From positions 124,001 to 188,000 of the forward strand of contig CBDAQA010000025.1 in assembly GCA_965198865.1 (NCBI GenBank): DNA of 64,000 nucleotides, in the 5' to 3' direction. Each line of letters opens with the position of its first letter. The first letter of the stretch is position 1. A program made the translations under genes and the position numbers. This DNA is from CBDAQA01 sp965198865 (GTDB taxonomy: Bacteria > Planctomycetota > Phycisphaerae > Tepidisphaerales > Tepidisphaeraceae). Positions 58,142 to 64,000 of this stretch are shown here, piece after piece. The notes below the pieces were generated by a model. It saw only the letters and a list, made by a program, of their open reading frames with translations. It had not been told where the DNA came from and did no database searches.

Positions 58142-58545
58142 GCGAGGCGTGGTTGATCACGTCGGTTCGGGACCGGGCAGCGGACCGGTGTGAATACTGC
58201 TGCATGCACCAGTCGCTTCAAGGCGCGACGTTTCACCTCGAACACGTGACGCCGGTGTCGCATGGCGGCGCATCGACGCTGGATAACCTGGCATGGTGCT
58301 GCCCATCCTGCAACCTTCACAAGTCGAGCCGCACGCTGGCCACGGACCCGGAGAACGGGCAACAAGTGGCTTTGTTTCACCCCCGGTTAGATGTTTGGAC
58401 CGATCACTTCGGGTGGCGTGGCTACCAACTGGTGGGTCGCACACCATCCGGGCGGGCGACGGTGGCGGCACTACAGCTCAACGGTGAGCGCCGGCTTCGC
58501 ATCCGGCACGCTGAGGAACAGTTCTCGCTGTTCCCGCCACCCTGA
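58138..58545 (+). CDS. HNH endonuclease
   Basis: A 135-residue HNH nuclease with 'DRCEYCCMHQ' (first zinc pair), 'FHLEHVTPVSHGG' (the catalytic His region), 'TLDNLAWCCPSCNLHKS' (Asn, second zinc pair, final His) and a C-terminal 'GRATVAALQLNGERRLRIR'. It resembles the many short stand-alone HNH proteins of planctomycetes and cyanobacteria, whose role is unclear (restriction-like or selfish). It lies next to the IS remnant. GTG start. Confidence 0.85.
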   Translation: MSEAWLITSVRDRAADRCEYCCMHQSLQGATFHLEHVTPVSHGGASTLDNLAWCCPSCNLHKSSRTLATDPENGQQVALFHPRLDVWTDHFGWRGYQLVGRTPSGRATVAALQLNGERRLRIRHAEEQFSLFPPP

Positions 58546-58585
58546 GTGAGACCAGACACCGGTCTACGAGGGGAACGGATCAGGC

Positions 58586-58852
58586 TAGGGCAATCGCATT
58601 TAGGCCAAGAGCGCTTCAAGTAGGAACTTGCGACTCCAGCCGCAGGCCTGCTGCTTGATCCGGATGCCGGCGGTCATCACTTTCCCATCCGCCTTCTTGA
58701 TCTGCCACCTCTTGAGCTTGTTCAGCGCGATCCGCCGCAGCCGGCTGAAGTTCTCGGCCCCATGCCCGCAGCGGATCCGGCACTGGTCCTCGCCCATGGC
58801 CACGTCCAGGCACCAGTGCAGGCCGTTCTCCACGCCCCAGTGGCTCCGGGCA
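58586..58852 (-). mobile_element. 3' remnant of an ISAs1-type insertion sequence
   Basis: The segment encodes the C-terminal end of an ISAs1-family DDE transposase: 'SHWGVENGLHWCLDVAMGED' (the H-W-x-x-E-N-x-L-H-W box), 'CGHGAENFSRLRRIALNKLK' and 'GWSRKFLLEALLA'. It ends at TAGGGCAATCGCATTTAGG (58586-58604), which looks like the element's terminal repeat. The 5' two-thirds of the transposase is missing and is replaced by a copy of the xdhC 5' end. Confidence 0.8.
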
Positions 58853-59190
58853 GCGTCGGCGGGGCTGATCGGCTGGACGGCGATGTCCATCACGCCCCCG
58901 CAGACCAGGCCGTCGTCCCAGCCGTAGTCCTGGTCCAGCGTGAACCGGAACGCGCGGGGGACGGCGGCGGGGTCGAGCAGCAGTTCCATCACGCGGCGGC
59001 GCACCTCCGCCTCCACGCACCCGCCGCCCAGGGTGCCGAGCGTCTGGCCGTTGGCGAGCACCAGCATGGCCGCCCCCCGCTTCTGCGGCGTGCTGCCCTT
59101 GGTCGCGACGACCGTGCACAGCCCGACCCGCTCCCCGGCGGCGCAGCGGCGGACGATCTCGGGGGCGAGGGCTCTCACGGTCAGCATCAT
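58600..59190 (-). CDS. In-frame chimera: XdhC N-terminal domain fused to transposase C-terminus
   Basis: A 196-residue open frame. Residues 8 to about 112 are the XdhC_CoxI domain, virtually identical to residues 4-108 of the xdhC product at 56689-57660. Residues 113-196 are the ISAs1-type transposase tail. The fusion is in frame ('PISPADA' then 'ARSHWGVEN'). It lacks the XdhC Rossmann domain and most transposase catalytic residues, so it is probably non-functional or, at most, a partial XdhC domain. Confidence 0.7.
   Translation of the reverse strand: MMLTVRALAPEIVRRCAAGERVGLCTVVATKGSTPQKRGAAMLVLANGQTLGTLGGGCVEAEVRRRVMELLLDPAAVPRAFRFTLDQDYGWDDGLVCGGVMDIAVQPISPADAARSHWGVENGLHWCLDVAMGEDQCRIRCGHGAENFSRLRRIALNKLKRWQIKKADGKVMTAGIRIKQQACGWSRKFLLEALLA
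58853..59170. repeat. Second copy of the xdhC 5' segment (318-bp direct repeat)
   Basis: Bases 58853-59170 match 57335-57652 at a constant offset of 1,518 with only two mismatches that I could find, in the same orientation. The near-identity implies a recent duplication or gene conversion. Direct repeats this long could recombine and delete the HNH pair between them. Confidence 0.93.
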
Positions 59191-59280
59191 ACGACTATCG
59201 GCCCGTCACAGCTGTTCCATGGCTGCACTTGCCGCGGCAGTTCGTGGATGGCCCCTGGGTCAGCGGGTAGAATGACGTGC

Positions 59281-59502
59281 ATGTCATCCGTCAAAGGTCA
59301 CTTCGATGGCACGTCCGTCGTGCTGGACGAACCGGCGGCCCTGGTCATCGGTCAAGCGGTGCGCATCCTAATCCTCGACAGCGAGCCGGCGTCCATCCCT
59401 GTGCAGTTGCCACCCCCGTCGGGCTCTTGGAAGGGCAAGCTTCGCATTCTGGACGATGGCGACGACGTGATACTTGAGCACTTCAGCGAGTACCTGCCGT
59501 GA
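59281..59502 (+). CDS. Antitoxin-like protein of a VapBC-type pair
   Basis: A 73-residue acidic protein. The N-terminal part 'VKGHFDGTSVVLDEPAAL' resembles the short beta-strand antitoxins (DUF2281/AbrB-like) paired with PIN toxins, and the C-terminus 'LRILDDGDDVILEHFSEYLP' carries an amphipathic toxin-binding-like helix. It starts at ATG 59281 and overlaps the PIN gene by GTGA. The pair lies just upstream of the chimera and may be recently acquired. Confidence 0.7.
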   Translation: MSSVKGHFDGTSVVLDEPAALVIGQAVRILILDSEPASIPVQLPPPSGSWKGKLRILDDGDDVILEHFSEYLP

Positions 59503-59879
59503 GGTTGTTGCTCGACTCTCAAATCATCTTTTGGGTGATGTCGGAGGAACCCCGGCTCACGCCGACCGCCGCTGCACTGCTGGCCGACCCTGCCAGCGAA
59601 TGCCTGATCAGCCCGATCAGCCACTGGGAAATGGCGATGAAGATCAGCGTTGGGAAGTACGAGATCGACGGTGACTTCCAGGCGATGTGGCGAGACGCGA
59701 CGGTGCGATTCAAGATCCTTCCGATCGAGCCGCGCCACACGGCGAGGTTGATTGACATGCCGTTCCACCACAAGGACCCTTTCGACCGAATGCTGATCGC
59801 TCAAGCGCTGGGCGAGGGCATCCCGATCGTCGGCAGCGACCGGCAGTTCGACGCGTATGACATCCGTCGGCTGTGGTGA
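59499..59879 (+). CDS. VapC-like PIN-domain toxin
   Basis: A 126-residue PIN-domain ribonuclease toxin. The acidic residues are in 'MRLLLDSQIIFWVM' (Asp6), 'LISPISHWEMAMKISVGK' (Glu) and 'HKDPFDRMLIAQAL' (two Asp), with the closing 'IPIVGSDRQFDAY'. Those positions match the Mg2+-binding set of VapC toxins that cleave tRNA or rRNA. The usual D-T-H after the first Asp is D-S-Q here, a mild variant. GTG start, coupled to the antitoxin. Confidence 0.85.
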   Translation: MRLLLDSQIIFWVMSEEPRLTPTAAALLADPASECLISPISHWEMAMKISVGKYEIDGDFQAMWRDATVRFKILPIEPRHTARLIDMPFHHKDPFDRMLIAQALGEGIPIVGSDRQFDAYDIRRLW

Positions 59880-59993
59880 GATGTCTTCGGTCGCGCCAAG
59901 CGACCGGTGCTTATCACCTGAGCGTTGTGGCGGACGTCCCCCGCCATGCTATTCCCACAAGGCGACCAGAGTGCGGCAAGCCGCCGAAAGTGC

Positions 59994-60021
59994 TTGACAG
60001 TTCCCCTGTGACCCATAGGAT
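59994..60021 (+). promoter_or_regulatory. Near-consensus sigma-70-type promoter
   Basis: TTGACA (59994-59999) is separated by 16 bases from TAGGAT (60016-60021). It is the best promoter-like sequence I found in the window. It points toward tRNA-Gln, about 270 bases away, and could drive a long tRNA precursor or a separate small RNA. Confidence 0.5.
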
Positions 60022-60027
60022 GTCACC

Positions 60028-60290
60028 CCTTGCTCCCGCATGGACGGGCGTTCGTCGAGAGGTCCGGTGTGTGGCCGGATGGGTAGACGAGCCGGGTCGG
60101 AATCGCGGTTTGAACCGACTCGGGCCTTGGGGAGGCGATTGGGAATGCCCTGGGGTGTCCTGATCCACGTACCGCGAACGGTCGCACACCTGATGAACGC
60201 TCGGCCACGGCAGCCTCGCCGTCGGACGGGATCGGCGTCGCCCTTCGCACAACTATCCAGCCGGCCTCGGGTCGAACGCCCGTTGCCGGT
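60028..60290 (+). ncRNA. Candidate structured RNA upstream of tRNA-Gln
   Basis: Downstream of the strong promoter the sequence has several local hairpins, for example GTCCGG/CCGGAT near 60060-60080 and CCGGGTCGG/CCGACTCGG near 60090-60125, and no ORF with a ribosome-binding site. I do not recognise a known family (RNase P, SRP RNA, tmRNA or 6S). It could simply be the 5' leader of tRNA-Gln. Confidence 0.25.
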
Positions 60291-60294
60291 CGAC

Positions 60295-60365
60295 TACCCG
60301 ATAGTGTAACGGTAGCACAAGAGATTTTGGCTCTCTTTGTCCTGGTTCGAATCCAGGTCGGGTAG
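60295..60365 (+). tRNA. tRNA-Gln (TTG anticodon)
   Basis: The cloverleaf is complete: acceptor TACCCGA pairs with TCGGGTA, with the U1-A72 pair typical of tRNA-Gln. The D-arm is 'AGTGTAACGGTAGCAC', the anticodon arm AGAGA-TTTTGGC-TCTCT reads TTG, and the T-arm is 'CCTGGTTCGAATCCAGG'. The discriminator is G. CCA is not encoded. Confidence 0.95.
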
Positions 60366-60399
60366 CTGCGTCGCCGTCACCGGCGGTCGAAAGGGCATC

Positions 60400-60780
60400 A
60401 TGTTTGACGTCAAGCGAATCGGGTTGGGCTTTGCACTGGTCCTGGCCGGCTGCGCGAGCTCGCCGCAGACGACGAGCCAGCTGAGCGATCGGCTGAGCAA
60501 CGCCGAGCAGATCAGCGACAGCGGCCAGAAGGACGACGCGCTGCAGAAGGTCGCCAAGGACGCGGCCAATGCCGGGCAGTCGCAGATCTGCCTGAACGCC
60601 GTCGCCCAGGTCTCCAACAGCAACCTGCGGGACGGCACCGCCCACACCTGTGCCGACATCTTCAACGGCAAGGGCGATCGCACCACCGCCGAGTTGCTGG
60701 TGAACAAGATCGGCGACACCGGTATGCAGAACGAGATCCGCAAGGCGTACGCGAACCAGCCGGCGCCGCAGCCGCACTGA
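60400..60780 (+). CDS. Small lipoprotein
   Basis: A 126-residue protein from ATG 60400. The lipoprotein signal ends in the lipobox 'LVLAGC'. The mature part is polar and helical ('QLSDRLSNAEQISDSGQKDDALQK'-type), with two Cys ('SQICLNAV', 'HTCADIF') that may form a disulfide and a Pro-rich end. I do not recognise the family. It lies 34 bases after tRNA-Gln and upstream of the glmU-like/prs block. Confidence 0.7.
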   Translation: MFDVKRIGLGFALVLAGCASSPQTTSQLSDRLSNAEQISDSGQKDDALQKVAKDAANAGQSQICLNAVAQVSNSNLRDGTAHTCADIFNGKGDRTTAELLVNKIGDTGMQNEIRKAYANQPAPQPH

Positions 60781-60786
60781 GAATAA

Positions 60787-60875
60787 ATGCAGAATGATGA
60801 GTGCAGAATGCAGGGCTGGTCTCTGACGTTCGCCATGCTTCCCACATTCTGACTTGCTAATTCATCACTCTGCAC
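60787..60875. repeat. TGCAGAATG inverted repeat (type C) before the GlmU-like gene
   Basis: Left units 'ATGCAGAATGATGAGTGCAG' mirror right units 'CTAATTCATCACTCTGCACT' around a central unrelated stretch. It is related to the element between hisF and tRNA-His (10340-10428). Confidence 0.65.
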
Positions 60876-60883
60876 TCCCCACC

Positions 60884-61873
60884 ATGCCCCCCACCGCCAT
60901 CATCCTCGCCGCCGGCAAGAGCACGCGGATGAAGTCCGCGCGGCCCAAGCCGCTGCACGAGATCTGTGGTCGACCGATGCTGGAGTACGTGCTGCGGGCC
61001 TGCTACGAGGCGGGGTGCGAGCGGGTCGTGGTCGTCGTCGGGCACGGCAGGGACGAGATCACCGAGCGGTTCAAGGACGACCGGCGCATCATCTGGGTCG
61101 AGCAGACGGAGCAGCTGGGCACCGGTCACGCCGCCCGCATGTGCGAGGCGGAGTTGGCCGGGCACGACGGCGAGGTGTTCATCCTGGCCGGCGACGGGCC
61201 GTTGATCCGCGGCGAGGTGCTGCAGACGCTGCTGCAGGCCCACCAGGACGACGAGTCCGACGCGAGCATGGCGACGGCGATGCTGGACGACCCGACCGGG
61301 TACGGCCGGATCGTGCGCGACGACGCCGGTGAGTTCATCGAGATCGTGGAGCAGGCCGACGCCACGCCGGCCCAGCGGGAGATCCGCGAGGTCTTCCCCA
61401 GCTACTACTGCGTGAGGGCCGAGGCGCTCACGTTCGCGCTGGGCCGGATCACGAACCAGAACAAGAAGGGCGAGTACTACCTGACCGACCTGTACGCCGT
61501 GCTGCGGCGGGCCGGGCGGCGGGTGCTGGCGGTGCAGGCGGTGACGGCCGAGGACGCGATGGCGGTCAACGACCGCATGCAGCAGGCCGACGTCGACGCG
61601 ATCATGCAGGACCGCATCCACCGCCGGCTGCGGACCGACGGGGTGACGATCGTCAGCAGCACCGGCGTGTACGTGGAGGACGGGGCGACGATCGGGCGGG
61701 ACACGGTGGTTTACCCGTTCAGCTTCGTCGGCCGGGACGCCAGCGTCGGTCACGACTGCGTGGTGGGCCCGTTCGCGGCGGTGCCGCGCGGGGTGATCGT
61801 GCCGGACGGGACGACCGTCGCGGGCAACGGGACGGCCGAGTCGGCCACGCTCTCCACCGGGGGGCGGAACTGA
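60884..61873 (+). CDS. GlmU-like nucleotidyltransferase (UDP-GlcNAc synthesis)
   Basis: A 329-residue protein matching the N-terminal uridylyltransferase half of GlmU: 'AIILAAGKSTRMKSARPKPL' (nucleotide-binding loop), 'EQLGTGHAARM', 'FILAGDGPLIRGEVL' (metal-binding Asp), 'YGRIVRDDAGEFIEIVE' and 'KGEYYLTDLYAVLR'. After residue 230 only a short left-handed beta-helix ('GVYVEDGATIGRDTVVYPF') remains, so the acetyltransferase half of the 450-residue bifunctional enzyme is missing. It likely makes UDP-GlcNAc from GlcNAc-1-P. It is followed by prs with one base between, the classical glmU-prs order. Confidence 0.88.
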   Translation: MPPTAIILAAGKSTRMKSARPKPLHEICGRPMLEYVLRACYEAGCERVVVVVGHGRDEITERFKDDRRIIWVEQTEQLGTGHAARMCEAELAGHDGEVFILAGDGPLIRGEVLQTLLQAHQDDESDASMATAMLDDPTGYGRIVRDDAGEFIEIVEQADATPAQREIREVFPSYYCVRAEALTFALGRITNQNKKGEYYLTDLYAVLRRAGRRVLAVQAVTAEDAMAVNDRMQQADVDAIMQDRIHRRLRTDGVTIVSSTGVYVEDGATIGRDTVVYPFSFVGRDASVGHDCVVGPFAAVPRGVIVPDGTTVAGNGTAESATLSTGGRN

Positions 61874-61874
61874 C

Positions 61875-62864
61875 ATGAAGGCCGACGCGAACAAGGTGAA
61901 GCTCTTCGCCGGCCGGGCCAGCCCCGAATTGGCCGCCAAGGTCGCGAAGTACCTGGAGATGGACCTGGGCCGGGCGAAGGTGGAGCTGTTCAACGACGGC
62001 GAGCTGATCGTCCGCGTGGAAGAGGACGTCCGCGGCCGCGACTGCTACGTCATCCAGAGCACCAGCCACCCGGTGAATGCCCACCTGATGGAGCTGTTCA
62101 TCTGGATCGACACGCTGCGGCGCGCCAGCGCCGGCCGGGTGACGGCGGTGATCCCATATTTCGGTTACGCCCGGCAGGACCGCAAGGACGAGGGCCGGAC
62201 GCCGATCACGGCCAAGCTGGTCGCGAACCTGCTGGAGCGGGCCGGGGCGGACCGGGTGGTGAGCGTCGACCTGCACGCGGCCCAGGTGCAGGGGTTCTTC
62301 GATATCCCGGTCGACCACCTGTCGGGCGAGCCGGTGCTGGGCGCGTGGTTCAAGAGCCTGAAGCTGCGGAACAAGGTGTTCGTCAGCCCGGACGTGGGCA
62401 ACGTGAAGCGCGCCCAGAAGTACGCCGACAAGCTGGGCGGCGACCTGTGCATCATCGACAAGCAGCGGACCAGCGGCAAGGACACCAAGGCCAAGCGGAT
62501 CATCGGCGACGTGGCCGGGAAGAACGTGCTGATGGTGGACGACATGATCACCACCGCCGGGACGATCACGACGGCCGTGCAGCTGTTGAGGGACCACGGG
62601 GCGGCCGACATCTACCTGGCCGCCACGCACGCGGTGTTCGCCCCGCCGGCGATGGACCGGCTGGCCGACTGCCCGTTCACCAAGATGGCCGTGACCGACA
62701 CCATTTGGCCCGACGGCCGGACCGACGCGATCAAGGACCGGCTGGTCGTGCTGTCGACCGACGTGCTGATCGGCGAGGCGATCTCGCGCATCCACCACAA
62801 CGCGTCGGTGTCGGCCCTGTTCAAGCTGGCCGACTACGACGACCGGCCCCCGCCGATCACGTGA
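61875..62864 (+). CDS. prs: Ribose-phosphate pyrophosphokinase (PRPP synthetase)
   Basis: A 329-residue PRPP synthetase, which makes PRPP from ribose-5-phosphate and ATP for purines, pyrimidines and histidine. The family pieces are 'VELFNDGELIVRVEEDVRG', 'PYFGYARQDRKDEGRTPITA' (ATP-binding/catalytic flexible loop) and the PRPP-binding 'VLMVDDMITTAGTITTAVQL'. The N-terminus is slightly extended. It lies in the conserved glmU-prs-rplY-pth gene order. Confidence 0.96.
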   Translation: MKADANKVKLFAGRASPELAAKVAKYLEMDLGRAKVELFNDGELIVRVEEDVRGRDCYVIQSTSHPVNAHLMELFIWIDTLRRASAGRVTAVIPYFGYARQDRKDEGRTPITAKLVANLLERAGADRVVSVDLHAAQVQGFFDIPVDHLSGEPVLGAWFKSLKLRNKVFVSPDVGNVKRAQKYADKLGGDLCIIDKQRTSGKDTKAKRIIGDVAGKNVLMVDDMITTAGTITTAVQLLRDHGAADIYLAATHAVFAPPAMDRLADCPFTKMAVTDTIWPDGRTDAIKDRLVVLSTDVLIGEAISRIHHNASVSALFKLADYDDRPPPIT

Positions 62865-62873
62865 AAGAGTGTT

Positions 62874-62970
62874 GCTTGTTGCGTGTTACCGGTTACTTGT
62901 TGCTGGTGACCGCCGTAAGACCCAAGCAACCAGTAAGCAGTAATCAGTAACATCAAACCAGCAACACCTA
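62874..62970. repeat. Imperfect inverted intergenic repeat (type D) between prs and rplY
   Basis: 'GTTGCTTGTTGCGTGTTACC' and 'GGTTACTTGTTGCTGGT' are mirrored by 'CAAGCAACCAGTAAGCAG' and 'ACCAGCAAC' units. The result is a long, imperfect T/A-richer hairpin unlike the GC-rich coding sequence around it. Confidence 0.6.
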
Positions 62971-62984
62971 ACCCCGAAACCACT

Positions 62985-63614
62985 ATGGCCTCCCAATCCG
63001 CCACCGTCACCGCCGAGCCCCGCCCCGAACTGGGGAGCCGCGCCAACAAGCGGCTCCGCGACAAGGGGAAGCTGCCCGGCGTCATCTACGGCCACAAGCA
63101 GGCCGTCGTGCCGATCACGCTCCCCAAGAAGGAGGTCGTCAAGCACCTGGACCACGGCACCCACCTGTTCGCCCTGACCGTGGGCGGGCAGAGCGAGAAC
63201 GTGCTGGTCAAGGACGTGCAGTACGACCACCTGGGCATGGAGGTGATCCACGTCGACTTCGCCCGCGTCGACCTGACCGAGCGCGTCGAGGTCACCGTGC
63301 CGCTGGAGCTCAAGGGCGACCCCAAGGGCGAGAAGGACGGCGGCGTGCTGACGCAGGTCGTGGCCGAGCTGGAGATCGAGTGCGTCGTCACCGACATCCC
63401 CAGCGAGATCGTCCACAACGTGTCGGACATGGGCCTGGACAGCGTCCTGCACCTGAAGGACATCACCCTGCCGCCGGGCGTGAAGGCGCTGCAGGATGAG
63501 GACCTGATCCTGGCGACCGTGAAGGAGATCGAGGAGGAGGAGGCCGCCGAGGGCGAGACCGCCGAGCCGGAGGTGATCGGCAAGGTGGCCGAGGAGGCGC
63601 CGGCGGCGGAGTGA
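62985..63614 (+). CDS. rplY: 50S ribosomal protein L25 (CTC form)
   Basis: A 209-residue L25 of the long TL5/CTC type: an N-terminal 5S rRNA-binding domain ('GSRANKRLRDKGKLPGVIYGH', 'LVKDVQYDHLGMEVIHVDF') and a C-terminal beta-domain ('LELKGDPKGEKDGGVLTQVV'), ending in a Glu-rich tail. The gene lies between prs and pth, the standard arrangement. Confidence 0.95.
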   Translation: MASQSATVTAEPRPELGSRANKRLRDKGKLPGVIYGHKQAVVPITLPKKEVVKHLDHGTHLFALTVGGQSENVLVKDVQYDHLGMEVIHVDFARVDLTERVEVTVPLELKGDPKGEKDGGVLTQVVAELEIECVVTDIPSEIVHNVSDMGLDSVLHLKDITLPPGVKALQDEDLILATVKEIEEEEAAEGETAEPEVIGKVAEEAPAAE

Positions 63615-63700
63615 GGACGCTGGGAAGCGAGTTTCGAGTTTCGAACTCTCGAATATCGAAACGCACCGTGGTCGCTCAGGCGTTCGTTCCGCAATTGAAC

Positions 63701-63812
63701 GCTTTGGAAAAACCCAAGGCAGATTTACCACGGAGGCACGGAGACACGGAGAAGAGGTCGAAAATCAGCGATTTCTCCGTGCCTCCGTGGTGTGTCCGTT
63801 CTGGTTTTTCAA
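63701..63812. repeat. Type B palindromic element upstream of pth
   Basis: Outer arms GCTTTGGAAAAACCC and CTGGTTTTTCAA enclose CCACGGAGGCACGGAGACAC and its mirror TCTCCGTGCCTCCGTGG. It is closely similar to the copy at 50891-51009, so the family is dispersed and recently active or homogenised. Confidence 0.85.
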
Positions 63813-63843
63813 TTCGAGGTTTCGGTCGTCGGACTCTCTTCCC

Positions 63844-64000
63844 ATGAAGCTCGTCGTCGGCCTAGGCAACCCCGGCAGCGCGTACGTCGGCACCCGGCAC
63901 AACGTCGGGTTCGAGGCGATCGACGCGCTGGCCGAGCGGCTCGGGTGGGTGAGCTCCCCCGGGGCGTTCGACCGGTTCGCCAAGTCGAAGTTCGACGGGC
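63844..64000 (+). CDS. pth: Peptidyl-tRNA hydrolase, 5' part
   Basis: The first 52 codons of Pth, cut by the window edge. 'MKLVVGLGNPGSAYVGTRHN' is the family signature, with the catalytic Asn in 'LGNPG' and His in 'TRHNVGF'. The enzyme releases tRNA from prematurely dropped peptidyl-tRNA. It completes the glmU-prs-rplY-pth block. Confidence 0.95.
   Translation, partial: MKLVVGLGNPGSAYVGTRHNVGFEAIDALAERLGWVSSPGAFDRFAKSKFDG

Larger units (their letters stand above)
59880..60294. other. Gap upstream of tRNA-Gln without a supported gene
   Basis: This 415-base stretch contains a good promoter (59994-60021) and a structured segment (60028-60290) but no convincing coding frame. The region is otherwise unremarkable. 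Confidence 0.5.

Noticed and set aside
55134..58545. Anti-phage defence island (ATPase, broken toxin-antitoxin pair, HNH nuclease)
   Set aside because: The ATPase and HNH genes are on the same strand but separated by unrelated minus-strand genes including xdhC, with no conserved multi-gene defence arrangement visible.

Overview
The window is a GC-rich, densely coded bacterial chromosome segment. It most likely comes from a planctomycete (Planctomycetota, possibly class Phycisphaerae), although I could not run a taxonomic search. The support is combined: a surface protein with the planctomycete-type N-terminal 'LESRQLLAA' motif, two very large beta-strand-repeat proteins with PEP-CTERM-like tails, several 'FTLVELLVVIGI' pseudopilins with C-terminal DG-H motifs, a membrane-anchored Ser/Thr kinase, Uma2 proteins, and many GTGA/ATGA gene overlaps. 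Gram-negative envelope functions (LolA-like, LpxL-like, PagL-like, MMPL) point to an outer membrane.

Layout. 1-9.3 kb is a mixed housekeeping and accessory region: MerA-like flavoprotein, MFS transporter, M16 peptidase, Uma2, amidohydrolase, and several decaying genes. 9.5-12 kb holds hisF, tRNA-His and a Ser/Thr kinase. 12.2-23.2 kb is a surface and secretion region with two pseudopilins, a divergent pair of giant PEP-CTERM proteins and an unidentified conserved-looking protein. 23.5 kb is a YebC-type regulator. 24.5-32.3 kb is a plus-strand purine-catabolism cluster: (S)-ureidoglycine aminohydrolase, a diverged ketol-acid-reductoisomerase-like protein, allantoate amidohydrolase, OHCU decarboxylase, urate oxidase, HIU hydrolase, allantoinase and guanine deaminase. 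Together these cover guanine to xanthine and urate to ureidoglycolate. The only oxidoreductase-fold protein in the run is the IlvC-like one, which has lost key KARI catalytic residues and is therefore a candidate for a new last step. An XdhC maturation factor (57 kb) would support the missing xanthine to urate step.

33-50.7 kb looks like an aryl-polyene/xanthomonadin-type cluster. A minus-strand, translationally coupled operon runs from an ACP-dehydratase fusion (50.7 kb) through a LolA-like carrier, an LpxL-like acyltransferase, a ketosynthase/chain-length-factor fusion, a GT39-like membrane protein, a chorismatase, a FAD halogenase-like enzyme, an AMP-ligase, a lipoprotein and an MMPL exporter to a PagL-like beta-barrel. 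A plus-strand set (GHMP kinase, GT2-DUF2062 fusion, two PlsC-type acyltransferases) converges on it. The combination implies a chorismate-derived aromatic starter, iterative polyene extension, possible halogenation, and lipid attachment and export.

50.7-60 kb is a plastic region: nested palindromic repeats, a 1,130-residue surface protein, an ATPase, a broken ParDE pair, XdhC, an HNH nuclease, a 318-bp duplication of the xdhC 5' end fused in frame to the 3' end of an ISAs1-type transposase, and a VapC-type toxin-antitoxin pair. 60-64 kb is a conserved housekeeping block: tRNA-Gln, a lipoprotein, a GlmU-like uridylyltransferase, prs, rplY (ctc) and the start of pth.
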